From Commensalibacter papalotli (GTDB lineage: Bacteria > Pseudomonadota > Alphaproteobacteria > Acetobacterales > Acetobacteraceae), in assembly GCF_947179115.1 (NCBI RefSeq), contig NZ_CAMXCI010000001.1, positions 992,001 to 1,056,000 of the forward strand: a DNA stretch of 64,000 bases, in the 5' to 3' direction. The translations under genes were made by a program, and so were the position numbers. The notes below the pieces were generated by a model that was not told the origin of the DNA, did no database searches, and saw nothing but the letters and a program-made list of their open reading frames with translations. The first letter of the stretch is position 1, and each line of letters begins with the position of its first letter. This document shows, in pieces, positions 36,720-46,300 of this stretch.

Positions 36720-38815
36720 TGTTTCAATCTCTTTCCTCATTGAACCTTCATTTTGATCCATTATTGCCTGTCTGGGGAATTATTGCCCTGGCGATTGCTT
36801 GTGTTCTTGTATTGGCTTTCAGTCTTTTTAACCAATCTTACAAGGGATTAATTTGGCGTTTTATTGCTTTATTAGTTTTTTTGGTGTGGCTAGCAGGGCC
36901 TATTATTTTAAAAAATCACCGCGAAATTTTACCTCAAACGATTTTAATGGTCATGGATCAATCTGAATCTATGTCAATTGGAAAACGCACCGAAATTGCT
37001 AATCAAGCATTACAGCAATTACAAGATAAAATCCCTGCCAATACACGTGTGAAAATTATTAATTTGCATAATATTTCCCAACAAGGCACACAGCTTTTTC
37101 AAGCACTACAAAAAGCAACGAATGAAATCCCAGCCTCTCAATTAGGAGGGATCGTCTTAATTACAGATGGGCAGGTGCATGATGTCCCCAAAGAGTTCCC
37201 CAAATTCCTAACGCTACCTAATAAAAAAACTATTCCTTTATATGCATTATTACCTGCCTCCAAAGAGCAAACAGACCGTAATCTTAAAATTATCCATGCA
37301 CCTGCTTATACAATTGTTGGTAAAGAGGCCAAGATTCAACTTCAAGTTAACGATACAGGTGATGCCCATGAGAAATCTGCTCATTTAACCATTGTACAAG
37401 AGGACAAACAACCTATTACAATGGAGGTTCCCGTTGGTAAGCCAGAAACAATTACTGTACCTGTCATGCATACTGGGAAAAATCTTATCGGACTTTCTGT
37501 TTCTCCGCTCAAGGATGAAATTACAGCAATCAATAATCATCAAACACTTTATATTAATGGTATCCGCGATAAATTAAGAGTGTTATTAGTTTCCAGCTCT
37601 CCAAACCAAGGAGAACGCACATGGAGAAGCTTACTAAAATCTGATCCTTCTGTAGATTTAGTACATTTTACGATTTTACGGTCAGGTGAGCAAAATGAAA
37701 ATATCCCTGATTCAGAGCTTGCATTAATACCTTTTCCTATTAATGAGCTTTTCATGCAAAAAATCGACCAGTTTGATTTGATTATTTTAGATAATTTTGA
37801 AAATCGCTTTGCTTTACCACCTTATTATATTGCCTCTATTGCAAATTATGTAAAAAATGGTGGTGGTCTTTTACTGATTGCTGGGCCTGAATATGCAAGC
37901 CAGTTCTCTTTACAAAACTCTCCTTTACGTTCTATATTGCCCGCCACGGTTTCCTCATCAAAAGACGTAATCAATCAAGAATTTAAACCCGAATTAACAG
38001 AGTTAGGTAAAAAACATCCTATTACCCACGATCTAGATAGAAATAATACACAATGGGGGTCATGGTTTAGACACCTCAAAGCCAACCATACCAAAGGCCA
38101 AATTTTAATGCAGGCCCCAAATCAATCACCTTTACTGATTTTGAATCATGTAGATAAAGGTCGTATTGCATTACTTTTATCCGATCAAATCTGGTTGTGG
38201 TCAAAAGGAACTAATCAAAATGGTCCTCAGGCCGAATTGTTACGTAGGTTATCTCATTGGTTAATGAAAGAGCCTGAACTAGAAGAGGAAAGGCTTAGTG
38301 CTTTTATTAAAGATCAAAAACTTACTATTGAGCTTCATACACTCGAAAATGATGTGGGCAATAAAGAGTTTACAGTAACTTCCCCCTCAGGAACTTTGCA
38401 GCCTATTCAGCTAATCATGCACCAAAATGGTAAAGCCACCGCAACGCTTTCCACCAAAGAAGAGGGTTTGTGGAAAATAACCAACGGTAATTTAACGGCT
38501 TATGCTGCCTCTCAATCCACTGATCCTATAGAAATGACAGAATTGGCGGTTACTGGGCAGAAGCTTGCGCCCTTATTAGATAATTATGGACGTATTTATT
38601 GGTTAGGAGATGAACCCAATCAATTAAAAGTTCCTGGAATTAAAATTGTAAAAAAAGACAAAGCCAGTAATACTGCAAGCTCTATGGAATTCCCAGAACG
38701 TGTCACTTATACATCAACAAAGCAATCTATTCACCATATTTTATCGCCATGGTTGGCCTTAATACTTGGATTGGGAAGCATTTTTATGGCATGGTATAAA
38801 GAAAGTTTTTCTTAA
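36719..38815 (+). CDS. Membrane protein with VWA and glutamine-amidotransferase-like domains
   Basis: A 698-residue protein. Two N-terminal membrane helices (about 17-36 and 45-64) are followed by a VWA domain with an intact MIDAS motif DQSES (80-84) and a later TDG (LGGIVLITDGQ). A GATase-like domain follows (about 285-510, YVKNGGGLLLIAGPEYA). One membrane helix ends the protein (WLALILGLGSIFMAWY). It has no catalytic Cys of a real amidotransferase in that stretch. It starts by TAATG overlap with the DUF4159 gene, completing a four-gene coupled unit; a short exported protein follows. Confidence 0.85.
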   Translation: MFQSLSSLNLHFDPLLPVWGIIALAIACVLVLAFSLFNQSYKGLIWRFIALLVFLVWLAGPIILKNHREILPQTILMVMDQSESMSIGKRTEIANQALQQLQDKIPANTRVKIINLHNISQQGTQLFQALQKATNEIPASQLGGIVLITDGQVHDVPKEFPKFLTLPNKKTIPLYALLPASKEQTDRNLKIIHAPAYTIVGKEAKIQLQVNDTGDAHEKSAHLTIVQEDKQPITMEVPVGKPETITVPVMHTGKNLIGLSVSPLKDEITAINNHQTLYINGIRDKLRVLLVSSSPNQGERTWRSLLKSDPSVDLVHFTILRSGEQNENIPDSELALIPFPINELFMQKIDQFDLIILDNFENRFALPPYYIASIANYVKNGGGLLLIAGPEYASQFSLQNSPLRSILPATVSSSKDVINQEFKPELTELGKKHPITHDLDRNNTQWGSWFRHLKANHTKGQILMQAPNQSPLLILNHVDKGRIALLLSDQIWLWSKGTNQNGPQAELLRRLSHWLMKEPELEEERLSAFIKDQKLTIELHTLENDVGNKEFTVTSPSGTLQPIQLIMHQNGKATATLSTKEEGLWKITNGNLTAYAASQSTDPIEMTELAVTGQKLAPLLDNYGRIYWLGDEPNQLKVPGIKIVKKDKASNTASSMEFPERVTYTSTKQSIHHILSPWLALILGLGSIFMAWYKESFS

Positions 38816-38884
38816 ACCAACCATCAGATTAGGACTTGATTTGATACAAAGAAAAAACTACTGTCTAGGATCGATTGTAATGCC

Positions 38885-39484
38885 ATGGGAATTAGCATCA
38901 TGACTTCTCAACCTCGTTTATTGCCTCTCTTCTCCTTATTGCTAGGATCTGCCTGTATGACAATGTTGTTTGCACCTGCAAATGCACAAACCGTCACAGG
39001 GCATCCCCATGCACAAAACAACAAACATCAACAACATCAACCCAAACAACAAAATTCTGATGATGAAGATGGGGATGATAATGCAAATCCAGGAAATAAA
39101 GATAAAAACCCAACCCAAGCTTTGTTTGATGCCATCAACACTGGCAATCTTCGCCTAGCTCAAGATGCAGTGGGTAGAGGGGCTGATTTATATGCTGAGA
39201 ATATTTTAGGACAAACACCACTAGAAATGTCTGTTGATCTTAACAGAGATCGAATTACATTCTTACTGTTATCTATGCGTGGATATAATAATTCGCCTCA
39301 ACAACTTTCCAGCGTATCAACTGAAGCCTCAGGTGTTACTGTTAAAAATGGTAAGGCAAAAATGTCAGTTAAAGGTAAAAATAAACACGGCACGTTGACT
39401 GCTGTAAATGGTTCGGGATCTCATCTTCAAAACAGCGGAATTCCTAAGCCAGAAGTTGGATTCTTAGGATTCCAAAACAAATAA
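38885..39484 (+). CDS. Small exported ankyrin-repeat-like protein
   Basis: A 199-residue protein with a signal peptide ending ...FAPANAQ (about residue 35), then a His/Gln/Asn/Asp-rich linker (about 36-75). A short ankyrin-type unit follows: ALFDAINTGNLRLAQDAVGRG, in two helices, then TPLEMSVDLNRDRITFLLL. The tail is basic and Gly/Ser rich. ATG 38885 is taken; ATG 38900 has a GGGA eight bases before it and is equally possible. It lies 69 bases after the VWA/GATase gene and is probably part of the same unit. It converges with ccrM, leaving 15 bases between stops. Confidence 0.7.
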   Translation: MGISIMTSQPRLLPLFSLLLGSACMTMLFAPANAQTVTGHPHAQNNKHQQHQPKQQNSDDEDGDDNANPGNKDKNPTQALFDAINTGNLRLAQDAVGRGADLYAENILGQTPLEMSVDLNRDRITFLLLSMRGYNNSPQQLSSVSTEASGVTVKNGKAKMSVKGKNKHGTLTAVNGSGSHLQNSGIPKPEVGFLGFQNK

Positions 39485-39499
39485 TTTAAACCCTAAAAA

Positions 39500-40600
39500 T
39501 TAATTTTTACTTTCCATAACTTGGTTATATTTGGTGCGCAACACATCCAATGCGTGTAAAGCACCATCTTGTTCGAAATGCCAGAACGTCCATCCATTAC
39601 AAGATGGTGCATTCGTTACTACAGCGCCTATTTTATGGATAGAACCTCTATTATTTCCGCTAACAATTGTACTATCAGAAGTTATTGTTGCGAAAACACG
39701 TCTTTGCCGATCCATTAACACTGTTCCTGGTTGAATATAGCCTTGCTCTATCAAATTCCCAAACGGTACTCTTGGAATTTCACGTTTTGTAGGCGAAAGT
39801 TTAATATCTTTTACAGGAAGTGGCGTTTCTGTTTCAAGACGAGCTTTAATAGCCTTTAAATAGTCAGGGTGACGCTCTATTCCTATAAAACGGCGTTGCA
39901 GACGTTTTGCTACAGCTAATGTCGTTCCTGTCCCTGCAAAAGGATCTAAGATAACATCGTCAATATTCGTCGAAGACAAAAGCACTCGATATAAAAGGCT
40001 TTCAGGTTTTTGTGTAGGATGAAGTTTCAATCCATGCTCATTACGAAGACGTTCATTCCCTGTACATAAAGGTAAAAACCAGTCTGAACGCATTTGAAGA
40101 TCGTCATTCAGCGTTTTCATCGCCTGATAATTAAAGCGATATTTACTATCTGCACCTTTGGCTGCCCAAATTAAAGTTTCATGAGCATTTGTAAAACGAC
40201 GCCCTTTAAAATTGGGCATAGGGTTTGATTTGCGCCAAATAATATCATTTAAAATCCAAAAGCCAAGATCTTGTAGAATTGTACCAATACGAAAAATATT
40301 ATGATAAGAACCAATGACCCAAATCGTTCCATCTTTACGTAATAAACGATGACATTCCTTTAACCAATCCCTGCAAAATTGATCATAAGTTCCAAAGCTT
40401 TGGAACTTATCCCACTCCTCAGTTACCCCGTCAACTACAGTATCATCAGGTCGACGCAACTCGCCTTGCAGCTGTAAATTGTAAGGTGGATCAGCAAAAA
40501 TACAATCAATCGATGCCGATGGCAGCTTTTTCATTACCTGAACGCACTCCCCTTTGACCACTTGATCCAAAGGAAGATCTAACATGACAGCACCACTCAT
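39500..40600 (-). CDS. ccrM: Cell-cycle DNA adenine methyltransferase CcrM (GANTC)
   Basis: A 366-residue beta-class N6-adenine methyltransferase. Catalytic motif DPPY is at residues 37-40, and the SAM-binding motif DPFAGTGTT lies later (about 218), the beta order. The extra C-terminal domain (from LIEQGYIQPGTVLMD, about 285 on) is the CcrM-type addition used for DNA recognition. CcrM methylates GANTC and coordinates replication with gene expression in alphaproteobacteria. Its start overlaps the rnhB stop by four bases. A GANTC site lies upstream of rnhB. Confidence 0.95.
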   Translation of the reverse strand: MSGAVMLDLPLDQVVKGECVQVMKKLPSASIDCIFADPPYNLQLQGELRRPDDTVVDGVTEEWDKFQSFGTYDQFCRDWLKECHRLLRKDGTIWVIGSYHNIFRIGTILQDLGFWILNDIIWRKSNPMPNFKGRRFTNAHETLIWAAKGADSKYRFNYQAMKTLNDDLQMRSDWFLPLCTGNERLRNEHGLKLHPTQKPESLLYRVLLSSTNIDDVILDPFAGTGTTLAVAKRLQRRFIGIERHPDYLKAIKARLETETPLPVKDIKLSPTKREIPRVPFGNLIEQGYIQPGTVLMDRQRRVFATITSDSTIVSGNNRGSIHKIGAVVTNAPSCNGWTFWHFEQDGALHALDVLRTKYNQVMESKN

Positions 40601-41229
40601 AACATTTTCGACACGAATGCCGCCTTTTTATTTAGAAAATTCATTTGAAAAGAAAGCTGTTTTACAGTAATAAAGCCTTGGCGATGATGTGGAGAACATC
40701 CATACTCTTTCAAAGCTTGACGATGAAAAACCGTTGGATAACCAACATTTTTATCCCAACCATAAGCAGGCCATTTTTTGGATAATCGCGCCATTAAACG
40801 ATCACGAATAACTTTGGCAACAATAGAAGCTGCTGCAATAGAAAAAGATAATCCATCCCCTTTGATAATCGGTTGCGCCATACATCCAAAATCAGGAGAG
40901 GAATTCCCATCAACTAGCACAAGTTTAGGCGATAAAGAGAGTTTATGAACAGCTCTTTGCATAGCCAAACCTGCGGCTTTTTTAATATTCAATACTAAAA
41001 TTTCAGCAACAGAGGCAGCTGCAATCCCAATGTAAGTTTGGGGCAAGTTCATAAGTTGCATAAAAATTTGCTCTCTCAAAGCTATTTTTACTTTTTTTGA
41101 ATCATCTAAACGGCATCGTAACTCTTTCGGTATAAGACCTTGGAACATTACTGCTGCGGCCACAACAGGGCCCGCAATACATCCAACGCCCACCTCATCA
41201 ACGCCTGCTATTTCAATTGCATAGTGCAT
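40597..41229 (-). CDS. rnhB: Ribonuclease HII with altered GRG motif
   Basis: A 210-residue RNase HII that cuts RNA-DNA hybrids and single ribonucleotides in DNA. The acidic pair Asp11-Glu12 is present in GVDEVGVGCIAGPVVAAAV; the late SIAAASIVAKVIRDRLM and a GYPT-H block are also seen. The family's GRG motif is GVG here (residues 14-16), losing the Arg that helps recognise the ribonucleotide, and other usual residues are changed (VDGNSSPDF). It may be active with changed selectivity or be decaying. It forms an operon with ccrM, four-base overlap, as in other alphaproteobacteria. Confidence 0.9.
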   Translation of the reverse strand: MHYAIEIAGVDEVGVGCIAGPVVAAAVMFQGLIPKELRCRLDDSKKVKIALREQIFMQLMNLPQTYIGIAAASVAEILVLNIKKAAGLAMQRAVHKLSLSPKLVLVDGNSSPDFGCMAQPIIKGDGLSFSIAAASIVAKVIRDRLMARLSKKWPAYGWDKNVGYPTVFHRQALKEYGCSPHHRQGFITVKQLSFQMNFLNKKAAFVSKML

Positions 41230-41281
41230 TTGTGCTTGAATACTCTGTATCGGTTTTTAATAAAACCATAATATACTCAAC

Positions 41282-41286
41282 GAGTC
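41282..41286. promoter_or_regulatory. GANTC (CcrM) site upstream of rnhB-ccrM
   Basis: GAGTC lies 53 bases upstream of the rnhB start. In Caulobacter the ccrM promoter is itself regulated through GANTC methylation, so feedback here is possible. A single 5-base match can arise by chance. Confidence 0.3.
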
Positions 41287-41314
41287 GCAAAAAAATAGAG
41301 GGAAAATAAAAAAA

Positions 41315-41345
41315 AGCTATTTTTCTTAAAAAAAGAAAAATAGCT
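41315..41345 (-). terminator. Intrinsic terminator of the YqjD-like gene
   Basis: An 11-bp stem AGCTATTTTTC / GAAAAATAGCT with a nine-base loop, followed on the minus strand by a run of T (complement of the A tract at about 41308-41315), 48 bases past the stop. Confidence 0.9.
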
Positions 41346-41392
41346 ACTTATATATTTAAATCGTATATAATAGATAGTTTGATAAAATTAGG

Positions 41393-41797
41393 TTATTTAT
41401 GACCACAACATCTGATCATCTTCGTTAAAACTATACCTACTAACGCTGCAACACCCAAAGAAAGAAATGGACGATCACGCACAAAATTAACCATAGATTC
41501 TAATTTTCCTTCATCGCCATATAAACGGTTAAATTCATCTTCGGCAGTAGCAGCAAAATCTTCAGCTTTACCTTGAAAACCAGAAAAATGATCATTTGCT
41601 TTATTTTTTAAATCATGAAAGCTATCTTTGGCATCATTTTTAAGATCGTGGTAACTGTCCTTGGCATCGTTTTTAAAATCATGCAAACTATCTTTTGCCT
41701 TATCAGCTGTATCTTTTAATGTGTCTTTTCCTTGGTCAATAGCAGTATCAACTTTGTCACTGACTTCTTTAACTGTATCTTTTAGATCTTTACTCAT
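41393..41797 (-). CDS. YqjD/ElaB-like membrane protein with 11-residue repeats
   Basis: A 134-residue protein. Residues 20-75 consist of 11-residue amphipathic repeats of the form D-L-K-N-D-A-K-D-S-F-H (33 bases in DNA), resembling LEA-like or apolipoprotein-type helices. A C-terminal membrane helix follows (FLSLGVAALVGIVLTKMI, about 109-127), with a final Cys pair. This matches the DUF883/YqjD/ElaB style of C-tail-anchored inner-membrane proteins, some of which bind ribosomes in stationary phase. GAGGAATG-like sequence precedes the ATG. It is divergent from the RND operon and ends at its own terminator. Confidence 0.8.
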   Translation of the reverse strand: MSKDLKDTVKEVSDKVDTAIDQGKDTLKDTADKAKDSLHDFKNDAKDSYHDLKNDAKDSFHDLKNKANDHFSGFQGKAEDFAATAEDEFNRLYGDEGKLESMVNFVRDRPFLSLGVAALVGIVLTKMIRCCGHK

Positions 41798-42094
41798 AAT
41801 AAGACATTCCTCTTAAAAAAAACGTTAGATATATCTTCGATACTTTAATTATGGCAACACTCTTTAACAAAGTCCATACTCAATCCATAAAATCCTTAAT
41901 TTTCAATAGAAAAATATATAAAACACTGTTCTTTATCTTCGCCAAACACTATATCTTTAAGCAAAATTATGATTTATTGGTTTTTATGTAAGCTCTGTCA
42001 TAAAAAAATCATTATTTTTATGCAAATAAGCCTTTAAAATACACTCGATTAAAATATAATTTTAATAAACCTCTTTTAAAAGATCGTAAAATTA

Positions 42095-43291
42095 ATGACG
42101 CCGACCAACTCATCACAAAATGATCATCACTCAGAAACTTCAATATCCGCTCCTCCTCGTCATTATCGATGGATTAAAAGAATTTTATTACTGATTATTT
42201 TGCTTATTATTTTGGTTATTGGATATCGTTTTATTCACTCTGCCTTTTCAAGCTCAGAGAAAAAAATAGAGGCTCTGCCCAAACCTGTTGCCATAGCGGT
42301 AGCAAAAAATACAGATATCCCCGTTATTTTTACTGAACTCGGTACCGTCATCCCCATTGCCAATATTACCGTTCCAGCCAGAACATCTGGATACTTACAA
42401 GATGTTTATTTTACAGAGGGACAAAAAGTTAAAAAAGGCGATTTACTTGCTTTGATTGATCCTCGTCCATATGAAGCGCTAAAAGCACAATATGAAGGTA
42501 CATTAAAAGCAGACCAAGCATTACTTAAACAAGCCAAACTTGATAATGCACGCTATCAACAGCTATTAAAACAAAATAGCATCGCCCCCATGACTGCTCA
42601 GGATCAACAATATAAAGTTGCCCAACTTGAGGGACAAATCAAAGCTGATGAAGCCTTAATCAAGCAACAAGAGTTGAATATTATGTATTCTCATATTCGC
42701 GCATCTGCCGATGGACGAATTGGAATTAGGCAAGTTGATGCTGGAAATTATGTAACCGAGGGTCAAAGTAATGGAATTGCTATTTTAACGCAAATGACCC
42801 CTATTTCTGTTATTTTAACTGTACCAGAAAATAAACTAAGTATGGTATTAGATGCTTTAAAAAAACAACCTGAACTCTCTGTAGAAGCATGGAATAGCGA
42901 TAACACAACCAAACTTGCCGATGGGAAGACCAGCGTTATTGATAGTCAAATTGATACTTCAACAGGCACAGTAAGGATGCGTGCAATTTTCCCAAATGCT
43001 AATTGGGAATTATTCCCCAATCAATTTGTAAATGCACATATTTTAGTAGAAACCCTTCATAACGTGCTAACCGTGCCGAATAATGCTATTCAAACAGGAC
43101 CTGATGGGTCTTTTGTCTATACCGTTCAGGATAATTCTACAGTCAAGCTGCAAAATATTAAAACAGGATATAATGACGGAGAATATACTGTTATTGAAAC
43201 TGGGTTAAAATTAAATGATAAAGTCGTTACAGACGGCATTGATCAGCTGCGTAACGGTGCAAAAGTAACCATTCCCCAAGATCCTCAATAA
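42095..43291 (+). CDS. mdtA: RND efflux periplasmic adaptor (MdtA-like)
   Basis: A 398-residue membrane fusion protein. One N-terminal membrane helix (ILLLIILLIILVIGYRFI) anchors it. The lipoyl halves are GYLQDVYFTEGQKVKKGDLL and HIRASADGRIGIRQVDAGN, with an alpha-hairpin between (about 120-185). The beta-barrel and membrane-proximal domains end with LRNGAKVTIPQD. It is first in mdtA-mdtB-mdtC-oprM-type order and forms the periplasmic link of the pump. TATAAT at 42055-42060 may be its -10 box, with no good -35. Confidence 0.92.
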   Translation: MTPTNSSQNDHHSETSISAPPRHYRWIKRILLLIILLIILVIGYRFIHSAFSSSEKKIEALPKPVAIAVAKNTDIPVIFTELGTVIPIANITVPARTSGYLQDVYFTEGQKVKKGDLLALIDPRPYEALKAQYEGTLKADQALLKQAKLDNARYQQLLKQNSIAPMTAQDQQYKVAQLEGQIKADEALIKQQELNIMYSHIRASADGRIGIRQVDAGNYVTEGQSNGIAILTQMTPISVILTVPENKLSMVLDALKKQPELSVEAWNSDNTTKLADGKTSVIDSQIDTSTGTVRMRAIFPNANWELFPNQFVNAHILVETLHNVLTVPNNAIQTGPDGSFVYTVQDNSTVKLQNIKTGYNDGEYTVIETGLKLNDKVVTDGIDQLRNGAKVTIPQDPQ

Positions 43292-43322
43292 TTTTATTAC
43301 TCGTTAAGTTTGGATAATTCTG

Positions 43323-46300
43323 ATGAATCCTTCACGCCTTTTTATTCTGCGCCCCGTAGCAACAACTTTGCTCATGCTTGCTATTCTGATTTGTGGAATA
43401 TTAGGCTACCGTTTTTTACCTTTATCTGCTTTGCCTCAGGTAGATTATCCAACAATTGTAGTTTCGACGTTTTATCCAGGTGCTAGCTCAGAGGTTATGA
43501 TGACTTCTGTCACTGCCCCTTTGGAAACACAGCTGGGGAAAATACCAGGCTTGGATGAAATGACCTCTCAATCTTCTGGAGGTGCATCCGTTATTACTCT
43601 GCGTTTTAATTTGAACATGTCCATGGATGTTGCTTCACAAGAAGTGCAAGAGGGAATTAACCAAGCCAATTCTTTACTCCCTTCTGATCTACCAACACCC
43701 CCTATTTACGCCAAGGTCAACCCTGCAGATACACCTATTTTTACCCTAGGCATCACGTCCTCAACGCTCCCTTTGACCGAGGTCGAAGATTACGTCAACA
43801 CAAGGTTAGCAGCTAAAATAAGTCAAATCTCTGGCGTAGGTTTGGTTACCCTGTCAGGTGGTCAACGCAAAGCCATTCGCGTGCAGATGAATATTCCCAA
43901 ATTAACATCCTATGGTATTGATTTGGACAGTGTGCGTACAACTATCGGCAATGTTAATGTCAATTCACCCACAGGGAATTTCGACGGCCCACAACGTTCC
44001 ATTACCTTACAAGTCAATGGACAAATTAAAAGCCCAGAGCAACTCTTAAATCAAATTATTGCCTATAGTAATGGTGGACCCATTCGTCTAAGAGACGTGG
44101 CAACAGTTGTACAAGGGCCAGAAAACACTCAACTGCAAGCATGGGCGAATAAAACCCCTGCCTTAATTTTAAATGTGCAACGCCAACCGAGTGCTAATGT
44201 TGTTAATGTGGTTGATAATATCAAAGCTATTCTGCCACAACTAGAAAACTCTTTACCTACTGGAATCTCTATTATTCCATTAACAGATCGTACAATAACC
44301 ATTCGGGCTTCTATTCACGATGTAAAATTAGAATTGTTTCTGGCTGTGCTCTTGGTTATTGGGGTTATTTTCATTTTTTTAAAAAATATTCCTGCTACCA
44401 TCATCCCTAGTCTTTCTGTGCCTTTATCCTTAATCGGAACCTTGGCTATTATGTATTTGCTGGGATTTTCACTGGATAACTTATCCTTAATGGCATTAAC
44501 CATTGCAACTGGGTTTGTTGTAGATGATGCCATCGTTATGATTGAAAATATCAGCCGTTATATTGAAATGGGTGAAGATCGAATGACCGCAGCTCTTAAA
44601 GGATCTGCTGAAATTGGATTTACTATTATTTCTTTGACCATTTCACTCATTGCAGTTTTAATCCCTTTACTGTTCATGGGAGATGTTATTGGACGGTTAT
44701 TTTATGAATTTGCAGTCACTTTATCTGTAACTATCATGATCTCTGCAATTGTCTCCTTGACCCTTGTGCCGATGTTATGCGCACGTATGTTAAAAGAACA
44801 ACACGAAGTTCATCAAAAAGACACATTCTTTGACCGTTTGATTCACAAGACAATTGCCCTTTATGATCGTGGATTGCAATTTGTTTTTCGCCATCAACCT
44901 GCTACTTTAACTGTTACTATTTGTACTTTATTCCTGACTTTTATTTTAGCTTATTATATCCCCAAAGGATTTTTCCCAGTTCAAGATAATGGCATCTTGC
45001 AAGGAATGTCTGTAATGTCACAGACGTCTTCTTTGCAGATTGTATCTAAAAAACAACAAGAGCTGGCAAATGTTATTTTAAAAGACCCTGATGTTGTCAG
45101 TCTTTCCTCTTTTATAGGAATTGATGGACAAAACATGACCATCAATCAGGGACGTTTTTTAGTCAATTTAAAAGAACGCAGTAAGCGCTCTGCTACCGCC
45201 GAAGAGATCTCTAAAAGAATTAGTCTAGCTGCACACCAAGTCATTGGTACACAACTTTATCTTCAACCTGTTCAAGATTTATCTCTTGAAACATCCTTTA
45301 GTGCCACACAATATCAATTTCTACTAGAGAACCCCGATTATGACCAATTTAAAGTATGGGTTCCTCGTATTGTTGAAAAACTCAAACAAAACCCTATTTT
45401 AACAGATATTACCTCTGATCTTCAATCAGAAGGTCTGGTTGCCAACGTTCTCTTAGACCGTACCACCGGAGCAAGATACTCTATCACACCTCAAACTATT
45501 GATAATGTTCTCTATGATTCATTTGGCCAGCGTCAGATTTCTACAATTTATACTCAGTCCAATCAATACAGGATTATTCTTGAATCGGAACCAAAATTCC
45601 AAAAACAAATTAAATCCTTAAGTCAACTATATCTTCCTGGGATTAGTGGTGGCTCTACCAGCACCAGTGGCCCAACACGAAATCCAACTGCTGGTTTGGT
45701 CCCATTACTTGGGGTTACCAGGGTTGAATACTCAACAGCACCTTTATTGTTGACACATTACAAGCAATTCCCTGCTACAACCATTTCATTTAACGTTGCT
45801 AATCACGCATCTTTAGGAGAGGCAACAAGAGCTATTACCCAAGCAGAAAAAGAGCTTAACCTACCCAAAAGTTTCGTTACCAACTTTCAAGGGATAGCAT
45901 CAGCTTTTGAAAAAAGCCTAAGTAATGAACTATTTTTAATTATCGCTGCTGTAGTCGCTGTTTATATCGTGCTGGGAATTTTATACGAAAGCTTTATCCA
46001 TCCTATTACTATTCTTTCCACCCTGCCTTCTGCTGCTATTGGGGCGTTATTTGCATTGTGGATAGATGGCAGTAACCTCGATATTATGGGAATTATTGGT
46101 ATTGTGCTGCTTATTGGTATTGTTAAAAAGAATGCCATTATGATGATCGACTTTGCCCTAGAAGCAGAAAGAGTTGAAAAAAAATCTCCTTTAGAAGCCA
46201 TTCATCAAGCAGCATTACTGCGTTTTCGCCCAATTTTAATGACAACTTTGGCCGCAATGTTTGCCGCAGTTCCGATGATGCTTGGTACAGGCACGGGATC

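Noticed and set aside
41590..41730. 33-base direct repeats resembling a CRISPR array
   Set aside because: The repeats are contiguous without unique spacers and encode an 11-residue protein repeat in a real gene.
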